31,528 nucleotides of DNA from SIG452 sp045541975 (GTDB lineage Bacteria > Bacillota > Clostridia > UMGS1840), in NCBI GenBank assembly GCA_045541975.1, contig JAZQKB010000017.1, positions 1 to 31,528 on the forward strand. The letters are read 5' to 3'. A model generated the notes under the pieces. The model ran no database searches. It was not told the origin of the DNA and saw only the letters and a list, made by a program, of their open reading frames with translations. Made by a program: the position numbers and the translations under genes. Shown here one piece after another: positions 7,076-14,627 of this stretch; position 1 is the first letter of the stretch, and the number at the start of each line of letters is the position of its first letter.

Positions 7076-7110
7076 TGTATGTATTTACAGGGAAGGTTTG
7101 TCTTTTTTTA
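7066..7110 (+). terminator. Riboswitch expression-platform terminator
   Basis: AAGAC (7066-7070) pairs with GTCTT (7100s) and TTTTCTGTA with TACAGGGAA, with a bulge, followed by a 7-U run. Its 5' arm contains CTTTTC, which is also the 3' strand of aptamer P1. Ligand-stabilised P1 would therefore block the terminator, predicting an ON switch. Confidence 0.7.
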
Positions 7111-7159
7111 TGCCTTTTCTGTAGATTGCATCTCAAAACGATAAAAAGGAGACATTTCA

Positions 7160-8092
7160 ATGGAAGTTTTATTGCAGTTAGGATTACTGGTAATTGGGTT
7201 TGCCATGCTGGTCAAAGGGGCGGATTGGTTTGTTGACGGCGCCGCCGGGATTGCCACCAAATTTAAAATACCACAATTGGTGATTGGATTGACCATTGTA
7301 GCGATGGGGACCAGTGCTCCTGAAGCAGCGGTCAGTATTTCAGCTGCATTAGGCGGCAATGCTGATATCACGATTGGCAATATTGTTGGTAGTAACATTT
7401 TAAATGTGTTAATCATTTTAGGACTTTCTGCAGTAATTACCCCATTGGTTGTTGCAAAGTCTACGATCCGTGTGGATATTCCAGTGGTGCTGATTGCATC
7501 TCTGCTGTTATTATTAGGACTGGACGGAGTGCTTGGATTTTGGGAAGGCATTTTGTTATTAGTTGTCTTTGTGGCATATATGACATATCTTTTCGTGGTT
7601 ACCTTAAGACAAAAGGATCGGGAATCGGAAGAAATTAAGGAACTTCCTATTTGGAAAGCTCTTTTGTTTACCGTAGTTGGTCTTGGTCTCATTGTGTGGG
7701 GCAGTAATGTAACCGTTAATTCGGCTACCGTTTTAGCAACAATGTGGGGAATGAGTCCAAGATTTATCGGCCTTACCATTGTTGCATTGGGTACCTCTTT
7801 ACCGGAATTATTCACGTCTGTGATTGCTGCCAAAAAGGGCAATGCGGATATCGCTATCGGAAATATTGTGGGAAGCAACATTTTCAACATTTTGTTTGTG
7901 GTTGGAATTTCCACTTTGATTATTCCCGTACCCTTCCAAAGTAAGTTCCTGTTTGATACTATCGTTACCATTGGATCACTTGTGTTACTCTGGTTATGTT
8001 GTGCGAAAGATAAAAAACTGCCCAGATGGGCAGGTTGGCTGTTCTTATTGTGCTATGCAGCATATTTCACTGTGTTGGTATTTCAACCGTAA
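7160..8092 (+). CDS. CaCA-family calcium/sodium (cation/proton) antiporter
   Basis: This is a 310-aa inner-membrane exchanger with about ten hydrophobic helices and the internal duplication typical of the family. The two alpha repeats are AMGTSAPE with GNADITIGNIVGSN (about residues 50-85) and ALGTSLPE with GNADIAIGNIVGSN (about 208-240); their acidic residues bind the cation. It is related to YrbG-type exchangers. The start has AAAGGAG 9 nt upstream. Transcription is controlled by the Mn2+-class riboswitch upstream, so the physiological substrate may include Mn2+ rather than only Ca2+; that is inference. Confidence 0.92.
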   Translation: MEVLLQLGLLVIGFAMLVKGADWFVDGAAGIATKFKIPQLVIGLTIVAMGTSAPEAAVSISAALGGNADITIGNIVGSNILNVLIILGLSAVITPLVVAKSTIRVDIPVVLIASLLLLLGLDGVLGFWEGILLLVVFVAYMTYLFVVTLRQKDRESEEIKELPIWKALLFTVVGLGLIVWGSNVTVNSATVLATMWGMSPRFIGLTIVALGTSLPELFTSVIAAKKGNADIAIGNIVGSNIFNILFVVGISTLIIPVPFQSKFLFDTIVTIGSLVLLWLCCAKDKKLPRWAGWLFLLCYAAYFTVLVFQP

Positions 8093-8093
8093 T

Positions 8094-8121
8094 AAAAAAG
8101 CTCTCGAATGAGAGCTTTTTT
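8094..8121. terminator. Bidirectional terminator between convergent genes
   Basis: AAAAAAGCTCTC, loop GAAT, GAGAGCTTTTTT: a perfect 12-bp stem with U-runs in both directions. It serves the antiporter gene (+) and the PHP gene (-), whose stop codon is 2 nt away. Confidence 0.93.
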
Positions 8122-8122
8122 A

Positions 8123-8857
8123 CTATCCCAAATTTTGAAATTCTTCTAATTCATGCAAGCAGGCATTTTTGTACGGCTCTTCCAGGGGTTGCTGAAATAC
8201 TTTCATTTTTGCCTCTTTTACCATTTTTATAAAATCTTCCATACATGCAAGGGGGACTTCACTTTGCATACCGCTTACATATTCGTAAGTAAAGCCGTGG
8301 TTATCGGTGCCTGCAAACTCTAAAAGTTCATACTGCTTTGCATATTTTTGCGCAGAATCATTTTCAAAGTCGGTGCGGGAAGCATTTACAGTTTCTACTC
8401 CATGCACACAACGGGGAAACAGACGGATGTGATCAATATATCCTGCTTCCCGGAAGGGATGTGCCTGAATTACCAATGCCCCATGCTGGATATAGTAGGG
8501 AAGTGCCTGACTTGGTTTCATAGTTTCAATTTCAGGATGTGCTAAAAACCATTCCTGATCCAGACCGTAAATTAAAAAATCGGTTCCGTCAATATAAGAA
8601 GATTCCACTCCGCAAAACACTTTGATGCCTATTTCATCCTGTAGTTTTAATGCATCACGGTAATCGGAAAAATAAAATCGGATTTTCTCTTCATAGGGCA
8701 GCGTTTTATCAATTCCAATATTGCCGTCAATAAAATGATTGGTGATAAAGATGCCGTCAAATCCAATTTTTTTATAAAATTCCATAATTTGTCGCACAGT
8801 GACCCTGGCACATTTGCTCACAGGTGTTGTGTGAAGATGGGTTTCATATCTGAACAT
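8123..8857 (-). CDS. PHP-domain metal-dependent phosphoesterase-like protein
   Basis: This is a 244-aa cytoplasmic protein. The N-terminal ETHLHTTP is the first PHP metal motif. TNHF (about 40), GVESS (about 87), QAHPF (about 132), a Glu in ETVNAS and GTDNHG (near 210) supply the other expected His, Glu and Asp ligands. PHP proteins include histidinol phosphatases and nucleotide phosphoesterases, and the substrate is not predictable here. I chose the ATG at 8855-8857, preceded by CCGGAGGCG; a longer frame upstream would run through the promoter. Monocistronic. Confidence 0.85.
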   Translation of the reverse strand: MFRYETHLHTTPVSKCARVTVRQIMEFYKKIGFDGIFITNHFIDGNIGIDKTLPYEEKIRFYFSDYRDALKLQDEIGIKVFCGVESSYIDGTDFLIYGLDQEWFLAHPEIETMKPSQALPYYIQHGALVIQAHPFREAGYIDHIRLFPRCVHGVETVNASRTDFENDSAQKYAKQYELLEFAGTDNHGFTYEYVSGMQSEVPLACMEDFIKMVKEAKMKVFQQPLEEPYKNACLHELEEFQNLG

Positions 8858-8876
8858 GGTATCGCCTCCGGGGGAT

Positions 8877-8905
8877 ATTATATCAAAAATTATGAAAAAT
8901 AGCAA
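8877..8905 (-). promoter_or_regulatory. Promoter of the PHP-domain gene
   Basis: On the minus strand: TTGCTA (8900-8905), 17-nt spacer, TATAAT (8877-8882). The leader is short, with the ribosome binding site close to the start of the transcript. Confidence 0.65.
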
Positions 8906-8916
8906 TTCTTTTTCCG

Positions 8917-9013
8917 AAAAAAATAAGGAAATAACAAAAAAACAAAAAAAGTGAAAAAAACTAAAAAAAAATTCAATTTTACTCTTGACAAATCGGAATT
9001 AAGACTGTATAAT
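8917..9013 (+). promoter_or_regulatory. Consensus promoter of tRNA-Pro with upstream phased A-tracts
   Basis: TTGACA (8985-8990), 17-nt spacer, TATAAT (9008-9013) is a perfect sigma-A consensus, with -10 ending 11 nt before the mature tRNA. Upstream lie A-tracts at 8917-8923, 8936-8942, 8944-8950, 8954-8960 and 8963-8971, with starts about one helical turn (or two) apart. They should bend the DNA and/or act as an UP element. Confidence 0.85.
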
Positions 9014-9024
9014 GTTTGAGGTAA

Positions 9025-9101
9025 CGGGATGTAGCGCAGCTTGGTAGCGTGCTTGAATGGGGTTCAAGAGGTCGCAAGTTCGAATCTTGTCATCCCGACC
9101 A
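9025..9101 (+). tRNA. tRNA-Pro, anticodon GGG
   Basis: This is a 77-nt tRNA with encoded CCA. Acceptor arms CGGGATG and CATCCCG pair fully. The D arm contains AGCTTGGTAGCG. The anticodon stem CTTGA/TCAAG closes loop ATGGGGT, giving U33, anticodon GGG and G37. The T arm GCAAGTTCGAATCTTGT has the TTCGAAT loop. It reads CCC/CCU proline codons. Overall sequence resembles clostridial tRNA-Pro genes. Confidence 0.97.
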
Positions 9102-9102
9102 G

Positions 9103-9136
9103 AAACGGATTGTTCTTCGGAACAGTCCGTTTTTCT
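9103..9136 (+). terminator. Terminator of tRNA-Pro
   Basis: AAACGGATTGTTC, loop TTCG, GAACAGTCCGTTT with one G-U pair, then TTCTTTT. It starts 2 nt after the CCA. Confidence 0.93.
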
Positions 9137-9151
9137 TTTCTCAAAAATTAC

Positions 9152-9180
9152 TTGCATCGTGCGACATTTTATGCTATACT
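9152..9180 (+). promoter_or_regulatory. Promoter of the MFS transporter gene
   Basis: TTGCAT (9152-9157), 17-nt spacer, TATACT (9175-9180), ending 34 nt before the ATG. Confidence 0.65.
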
Positions 9181-9214
9181 ACTGTAGTATCAATAGATTG
9201 AAAAGGAACGTATT

Positions 9215-10438
9215 ATGGGAAAGTTCAGTTTATTTCAAAATAAAAAAGCACTTCATGCAGTATACATAGGATTCTTATGTTCTATGTCTTATCTTGCGGT
9301 ATATTTCGCAAGAAATATTCTAAGCACTTCCTCACCGCAAATGATTGCAGGCGGTTATACCAAAGCCTATATCGGAGAGGTTGTGGCAGTTTATAATATT
9401 TTCTATGCCATCGGGCAGTTAATTAACGGTGCCATCGGTGACCGTGTGAAGGCAAGATATATGATCAGTATCGGTCTTTTGATGGCAGGTGTCAGCAATT
9501 TTGTGTTTTCACAGATGGCAGGTACCACTCCCCATATCGCTCAATATGTATACGGGATGACAGGATTTTTCCTGGCAATGATTTATGCGCCGATGATGAA
9601 GGTCGTTGCAGAAAACACAGAACCAATCTATGCTACCCGTTGTAGTTTAGGGTTTACTTTTGCTTCTTTTTTTGGCTCTCCCTTGGCAGGTGTGATTGCT
9701 TCCGTGTTTGTGTGGCAAAGTGTGTTTGGAATTAGCAGCGTAGCTTTAGGCGTGATGGCAGTTTTCGTATTTTTCTTCTTCTTGTTGTTTGAAAAGAAGG
9801 GAATTGTGAAATATAATCAGTACCGCACCAAAGAAAAAAGTAAGCTTGATATCCGAGAACTTGTTCGCCGGCGGATTCTCCGTTTTACATTGATTTCTAT
9901 TATTACCGGTGTGGTTCGTACCTCCGTGGTATTCTGGATGCCCACCTATATTTCAGAGCATCTTGGTTTTGCACCGGAGCAATCAGCTCTTATTTTTACA
10001 GCTTCCACCTTTATTATTTCGTTAATGGCATTTATTTCGGTAGCAGTTTATGAACTTTTAAAGAGAAATTTAGATAAAACTATGTTTTTGATGTTTGTTT
10101 CAGCTACCGTGTTTTTCACGTTGTTGTATTTTGTGAAAAATCCTGTCTTAAACATTGCCTGCTTTGTGCTTGCGATTATGTCATCCAACGGTGCGGCATC
10201 TATGCTTTGGAGTCGTTATTGCCCGAGTTTACGGGATACAGGACGTGTATCTACCGTAACCGGATATCTGGATTTTGTCAGTTATATTGCTGCAGCAGTT
10301 GCCAGCGTTGTATTCTCCAATGCCGTAACGTCAATTGGATGGGGCAATCTTATTTTAATCTGGGTTTCGCTAATGGTGGTAGGCGCATTGATTTCCTGCC
10401 CGAAATTTCAGAAAAATATTCCTGATTTAACTTGCTAA
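9215..10438 (+). CDS. Major facilitator superfamily transporter
   Basis: This is a 407-aa membrane protein with twelve hydrophobic segments and a cytoplasmic basic loop near residues 195-215 dividing the halves. The loop between TM2 and TM3 carries GAIGDRVKARYM, the MFS signature. The N-terminal layout (YIGFLCSMSYLAVYFARN) and the Arg in that helix recall organophosphate:phosphate antiporters such as GlpT/UhpT, but I cannot fix the substrate. The ATG has AAAGGAACG upstream. It has its own promoter. No clear terminator precedes glnA, whose promoter overlaps the end of this gene. Confidence 0.85.
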   Translation: MGKFSLFQNKKALHAVYIGFLCSMSYLAVYFARNILSTSSPQMIAGGYTKAYIGEVVAVYNIFYAIGQLINGAIGDRVKARYMISIGLLMAGVSNFVFSQMAGTTPHIAQYVYGMTGFFLAMIYAPMMKVVAENTEPIYATRCSLGFTFASFFGSPLAGVIASVFVWQSVFGISSVALGVMAVFVFFFFLLFEKKGIVKYNQYRTKEKSKLDIRELVRRRILRFTLISIITGVVRTSVVFWMPTYISEHLGFAPEQSALIFTASTFIISLMAFISVAVYELLKRNLDKTMFLMFVSATVFFTLLYFVKNPVLNIACFVLAIMSSNGAASMLWSRYCPSLRDTGRVSTVTGYLDFVSYIAAAVASVVFSNAVTSIGWGNLILIWVSLMVVGALISCPKFQKNIPDLTC

Positions 10439-10460
10439 TTTTCGGTAACTATGTTACAAT
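10432..10460 (+). promoter_or_regulatory. Promoter of glnA
   Basis: TTGCTA (10432-10437) overlaps the MFS stop codon. A 17-nt spacer and TACAAT (10455-10460) follow, with a leader of about 48 nt. I see no obvious GlnR-type operator or riboswitch in the short leader. Confidence 0.6.
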
Positions 10461-10514
10461 AATAAAAGAGATTTCCAAGCGATTGAAAAATATATGTGAT
10501 GGGAGATAATTCCA

Positions 10515-11936
10515 ATGAAAACAGTAAACGATATTTTACAAATGATTAAAGAACACGACATTAAAATGGTAGACTTTAAAATGGTAGATATCAACGGTCA
10601 GTTCCGTCATGTTACCATTCCTGCCAGCAATTTTTCGGAAAAAACCATGAAAAACGGTATCGGATTTGATGCTTCCAACTATGGCTACGCAGTGGTAGAA
10701 AAGAGCGATATGGTATTTATTCCTGATCCCGACACCGCCCAGGTGGATCCTTTCTGTGATATTCCCACCTTGTCTATGACGGGGAATGCCATGATTATTG
10801 ATAATCCCAACAACAGACCTCTTGCTCAGTATCCCAGAAATATTGTGGCAGCAGCAGAACAGTATTTAAAAGACAGCGGTATTGCAGATACCATGCTTAT
10901 TTTACCAGAATTTGAATTTTATCTGTTCAATCAGGCAGGCTGGGAAGTTTCTGCAAATTCTGTTGGGTTTACCGTGGATGCTCAGCAGGCACATTGGAAC
11001 AGCTATGAAGAAGGCTTAGGAAACATTGTTTCCAAACAGAAAAACTATCATATTGCAAAACCCTTTGATACCACCTATGAAGCACGTAGTGAAATGTGCC
11101 TTTTAATGGAGGAAGCAGGCATCAAATTAAACTATCATCATCCTGAAGTTGGCGCAGGTGGACAGTTTGAAATCGAACCGGAACTGGGCCAGATGTCTAA
11201 AATGGCAGATGCTACCATGATGATTAAATATATTATTCATAATGTTGCAAGAAAATACGGCCTTTCCGCAACCTTTATGCCAAAACCGATTATGGGAGAA
11301 GCAGGCAACGGTATGCATGTTCATATGTTGCTGTTAAAAGACGGTCATCCCGTATTCTCCGATGATAACGGCTATTCCAACTTAAGTCAGGAAGCACATT
11401 GGTTTATGGGCGGTTTGTTAAAACATATTGCATCTTTATGTGCAATTACCAACCCCAGCACCAATTCTTTTAAACGTCTGGTACCCGGATTTGAAGCTCC
11501 GGTAACCGTTGGATATGCAACCTCTAACCGTAGTGCGGTTATTCGTATTCCGGCTTATGCTAAAGAACCCACACTCCGTCGATTTGAACTGAGAAATCCG
11601 GATGCAACCTGTAATCCCTATTTCTGCTATGCAGCAATCTTAATGGCAGGGATTGACGGTATTAAAAACAAGATTGATCCTCATGCAAACGGTTGGGGTC
11701 CCTACGATATGAACTTATTCCATCTGCCGGAAGAAGAGAAAGCAAAATTAAAGCATTTGCCCACATCGTTGGATGAAGCTTTAGACGCACTGGAAAAAGA
11801 CCACGATTATTTGACTGCAGGCGGAGTATTCCCGGAAGAACTGTTAAAGAATCTGATTCAAGCAAAACGTGCAGAAGTAAGCGAACTTTCTAAAATTCCT
11901 CATCCTGCAGAATTTGAAAAATATTACAATTTATAA
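10515..11936 (+). CDS. glnA: Glutamine synthetase type I
   Basis: This 473-aa enzyme makes glutamine from glutamate, ammonia and ATP as a dodecamer. Visible GSI motifs include the metal-binding PEFEFYLF, HHPEVGAGGQFE, GNGMHVHM, NPSTNSFKRLVPGFEAP (ATP/glutamate site) and RFELRNPDATCNPY. The length and C-terminus (PHPAEFEKYY) match the GSI-beta form. However, the adenylylation Tyr of E. coli (NLYDLP) is Phe402 here (NLFHLP), so the enzyme cannot be switched off by adenylylation at that position. The ATG follows GGGAGATAATTCC. It is monocistronic, with promoter and terminator. With gdhA at 30002 the window carries two ammonia-assimilating enzymes. Confidence 0.96.
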   Translation: MKTVNDILQMIKEHDIKMVDFKMVDINGQFRHVTIPASNFSEKTMKNGIGFDASNYGYAVVEKSDMVFIPDPDTAQVDPFCDIPTLSMTGNAMIIDNPNNRPLAQYPRNIVAAAEQYLKDSGIADTMLILPEFEFYLFNQAGWEVSANSVGFTVDAQQAHWNSYEEGLGNIVSKQKNYHIAKPFDTTYEARSEMCLLMEEAGIKLNYHHPEVGAGGQFEIEPELGQMSKMADATMMIKYIIHNVARKYGLSATFMPKPIMGEAGNGMHVHMLLLKDGHPVFSDDNGYSNLSQEAHWFMGGLLKHIASLCAITNPSTNSFKRLVPGFEAPVTVGYATSNRSAVIRIPAYAKEPTLRRFELRNPDATCNPYFCYAAILMAGIDGIKNKIDPHANGWGPYDMNLFHLPEEEKAKLKHLPTSLDEALDALEKDHDYLTAGGVFPEELLKNLIQAKRAEVSELSKIPHPAEFEKYYNL

Positions 11937-11944
11937 AAACTTCA

Positions 11945-11979
11945 GGAGATGTAAAACCAGATTTTACATCTCCTTTTTT
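11945..11979 (+). terminator. Terminator of glnA
   Basis: GGAGATGTAAAA and TTTTACATCTCC form a 12-bp perfect stem with loop CCAGA, followed by six U. The -35 of the next promoter begins 2 nt later. Confidence 0.93.
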
Positions 11980-11980
11980 A

Positions 11981-12009
11981 TTGACAGAATGGAAAAAATT
12001 GATTATAAT
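11981..12009 (+). promoter_or_regulatory. Perfect consensus promoter of the GTPase-NYN gene
   Basis: TTGACA (11981-11986), 17-nt spacer, TATAAT (12004-12009). The match is exact, suggesting strong constitutive transcription. The leader is only about 28 nt, so there is no room for a TetM-style attenuator peptide or terminator. Confidence 0.85.
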
Positions 12010-12043
12010 ATAAAGGATTAAAAGGAAAGGGTTGAGCAATCCA

Positions 12044-14626
12044 ATGAAACGGTTGGTTTTTGGTATCTTAGCACATGTAGACTCGGGAAAAACAACACTT
12101 TCCGAGAGTCTTTTGTATTGCTCCGGAGCCATCCGTAAGTTAGGAAGAGTGGATCATAAGGATGCTTTTTTGGATACGCATTCCATGGAAAAAGCCCGTG
12201 GCATTACCATTTTTTCCAAACAGGCAGTTCTGACATTTGACGACACAGTAATCAGCCTTCTGGATACTCCCGGTCATATTGATTTTTCCACCGAAACGGA
12301 GCGTACTCTTTCGGTGTTGGACTATGCTATTTTGGTAGTCAGCGGAACCGATGGTGTGCAAAGTCATACCGAAACTTTATGGAAACTTTTAAAACGGTAT
12401 CAGGTGCCTACTTTCATTTTTGTAAACAAAATGGATTTAGACGGTGCTGATCGTGTGAATTTGTCCGAAAACTTAAAAAAACGGCTTCATCCAGCTGCTA
12501 TTGATTACTCCGATGCTCTTGATTTAGAAAGTCTGTCCTGCTGTGATGAAGCATTATTGGAAGAATATTTAGAAACCGAGAACATTTCGGTTACAAGCTT
12601 AAAAAAAGCCATCAAAAAGCGGAAATGGTTTCCTGTTTTTTACGGTTCTGCCTTGAAAATGGAAGGCATTGAATTTTTTGTAAACGGTTTACTCTCTCTT
12701 ACAGAGGAACCTTCCTTTACCAAAAGAAAAGAATTTGGTGCAAAAGTGTATAAAATATCTGAGGATGAGCAAGGAAATCGCTTGACACACCTGAAAATTA
12801 CCGGTGGCAGCCTTAAGGTGAAAACAACTTTGAAAGCTCCGAACGGTGACTCCATTGAAGAAAAAGTAAATCAGATCCGGATTTATTCCGGACAAAAATA
12901 TCAAACGGAGGACGAGGTGTTCCCCGGAACGGTTTGCGCTGTGACCGGATTAGAGAACTTTCGTGTGGGAGACGGCATTGGTATGGAACAAAACAGTCTT
13001 CCCATGTGGACAGAGCCTGTCCTCAGCTACCGCGTGGAATTGCCAGAAGGAATAGATGTGGCATCCGCCCTGGCGAAACTCAAAACTTTAGAATTAGAAG
13101 ATCCTCAGCTTCATATTTTCTGGAATCAGCGACTTCGTGAAATTCAAATTCAACTTATGGGCGAAGTACAACTGGAAGTTTTAAAAAGTATTATTTTAGA
13201 TCGCTTTGGAATGGACGTAACGTTCGGGCAGGGAAGCATTACCTATAAAGAAACGATTGCCTCTGCCGTAGAAGGAGTAGGGCATTATGAACCACTTCGT
13301 CATTATGCCGAAGTGCATCTGCTCTTAGAACCGTTGCCCAGAGGAAGCGGCTTACAATTTACCACAACCTGTAGCGAAGATGTGTTAGACAGAAATTGGC
13401 AACGGTTAATTTTGACTCATTTGTATGAAAAAACACATCTTGGTGTTTTAACCGGTTCCCCCATCACTGATATGAAAATTTCTCTGATCGCAGGACGGGC
13501 TCATAACAAGCATACTGAGGGCGGTGATTTTCGTCAGGCAACCTACCGTGCTGTCCGTCAAGGACTGATGTGTGCGCAGAGTGTGTTGCTGGAGCCTTGG
13601 TATGAATTTACGTTGGAAATCCCTTCCGATTCTGTGGGACGGGCAATGACGGATGTTTCCTATATGGGCGGAACTTGTCAGCAGACCGGTTTTTCCGAGG
13701 ATAAAGTAATCTTATCAGGGAGTGCTCCTGTTTCTAAATTGCGGGACTATCATACCGAAGTGATTCGTTACACTCACGGAGCAGGTCGACTCGTTTGTCA
13801 ACTAAAAGGGTATGAGTCTTGTACCAATGCTGAAGAAGTGGTTCGAGATTTTGGATACGATCCCGAGCAAGACACAGAAAACTCTCCCGATTCCGTCTTT
13901 TGCTCTCATGGAGCAGGGTTTTATGTAAAATGGAACCAGGTGCGTGATTATATGCACTTAGATGGCATAAAGCTGTCTGATGGGGAAGAAGAACTGCAAG
14001 TGCCTGCCCAAAATCGGGCAAGACGGTACCTGGAACGGGTATATAACGATGAAGAACTGTTAGCAGTGTTTGAAAAAACCTACGGACCTATCCGTCATCG
14101 GGAATACGAAGCACCAAATCCTGCCAAAAGACCGTTGGATCCTACACCGAAATACAAACCCGCCAAACCAGTGCCAAGTGGACCGGAATATCTTTTGGTG
14201 GACGGCTACAATATTATTTTTGCGTGGGAAGAACTTAAGAAAATTGCGGGACAAAGCCTGGAAGTGGCAAGAGAACATCTGATTGACCGTTTGTGTAACT
14301 ATCAGGGCTTTGCCCAGTGCGAACTGATTGTGGTATTTGATGCTTATAAGGTAAAAAACAATCCCGGCGAAGTAGAAAAAATCCATAACATCAGCGTGGT
14401 TTACACCAAGGAAGCCGAAACGGCAGATATGTATATTGAAAAGGCTACCAAACAGCTGGGGAAACATCATAAAGTGCGGGTTGCAACTTCCGACAATCTG
14501 GAGCAGTTAATTATTATCGGACACGGTGCAATGAGAATTTCTGCAGATGCGTTTTTGGAAGAAGTGAAAGCCACGGAAAGTGCCATCCGAGAAATTTTAG
14601 AAGAAACCCGTGAAAGGGGAATTTGA
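12044..14626 (+). CDS. TetM-like translational GTPase fused to a C-terminal NYN (YacP/Rae1-like) nuclease domain
   Basis: This is an 860-aa protein. The N-terminal 680 residues follow EF-G/TetM: P-loop AHVDSGKTT (10-18), RGITI switch I (52-56), DTPGHID switch II (74-80), NKMD (128-131), GSALK, then domains II-V. In domain IV the stretch GRAHNKHTEGGDFR replaces the YSPVSTPADFR tip loop that I recall from tetracycline-protection proteins, so true tetracycline resistance is doubtful. A Pro/Lys-rich linker (about 690-714) leads to an NYN domain from about 715 (14186 on) with VDGYNII, VVFDAY, ETADMYIEK and VATSDN, which keeps the acidic residues expected of a PIN-like RNase. ATG 12044 is preferred over TTG 12032 because family members begin at MK and the P-loop spacing fits. 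It is followed 1 nt later by the MBL gene. Confidence 0.9.
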   Translation: MKRLVFGILAHVDSGKTTLSESLLYCSGAIRKLGRVDHKDAFLDTHSMEKARGITIFSKQAVLTFDDTVISLLDTPGHIDFSTETERTLSVLDYAILVVSGTDGVQSHTETLWKLLKRYQVPTFIFVNKMDLDGADRVNLSENLKKRLHPAAIDYSDALDLESLSCCDEALLEEYLETENISVTSLKKAIKKRKWFPVFYGSALKMEGIEFFVNGLLSLTEEPSFTKRKEFGAKVYKISEDEQGNRLTHLKITGGSLKVKTTLKAPNGDSIEEKVNQIRIYSGQKYQTEDEVFPGTVCAVTGLENFRVGDGIGMEQNSLPMWTEPVLSYRVELPEGIDVASALAKLKTLELEDPQLHIFWNQRLREIQIQLMGEVQLEVLKSIILDRFGMDVTFGQGSITYKETIASAVEGVGHYEPLRHYAEVHLLLEPLPRGSGLQFTTTCSEDVLDRNWQRLILTHLYEKTHLGVLTGSPITDMKISLIAGRAHNKHTEGGDFRQATYRAVRQGLMCAQSVLLEPWYEFTLEIPSDSVGRAMTDVSYMGGTCQQTGFSEDKVILSGSAPVSKLRDYHTEVIRYTHGAGRLVCQLKGYESCTNAEEVVRDFGYDPEQDTENSPDSVFCSHGAGFYVKWNQVRDYMHLDGIKLSDGEEELQVPAQNRARRYLERVYNDEELLAVFEKTYGPIRHREYEAPNPAKRPLDPTPKYKPAKPVPSGPEYLLVDGYNIIFAWEELKKIAGQSLEVAREHLIDRLCNYQGFAQCELIVVFDAYKVKNNPGEVEKIHNISVVYTKEAETADMYIEKATKQLGKHHKVRVATSDNLEQLIIIGHGAMRISADAFLEEVKATESAIREILEETRERGI

Positions 14627-14627
14627 T

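Noticed and set aside
7108..7971. 287-aa minus-strand open frame opposite the antiporter
   Set aside because: It is the antisense shadow of a clear CaCA gene. It has low-complexity Thr/Asn/Pro-rich composition, no ribosome binding site, and runs against the riboswitch-controlled transcript.
14060..14470. 136-aa minus-strand open frame within the NYN region
   Set aside because: Phe/His-rich shadow of the fusion gene; no start signals.
12044..14626. Calling the TetM-like gene a tetracycline-resistance determinant
   Set aside because: GTPase similarity is clear, but the domain IV tip loop of true protection proteins is not conserved, and a nuclease domain is fused. Resistance is not supported by sequence alone.
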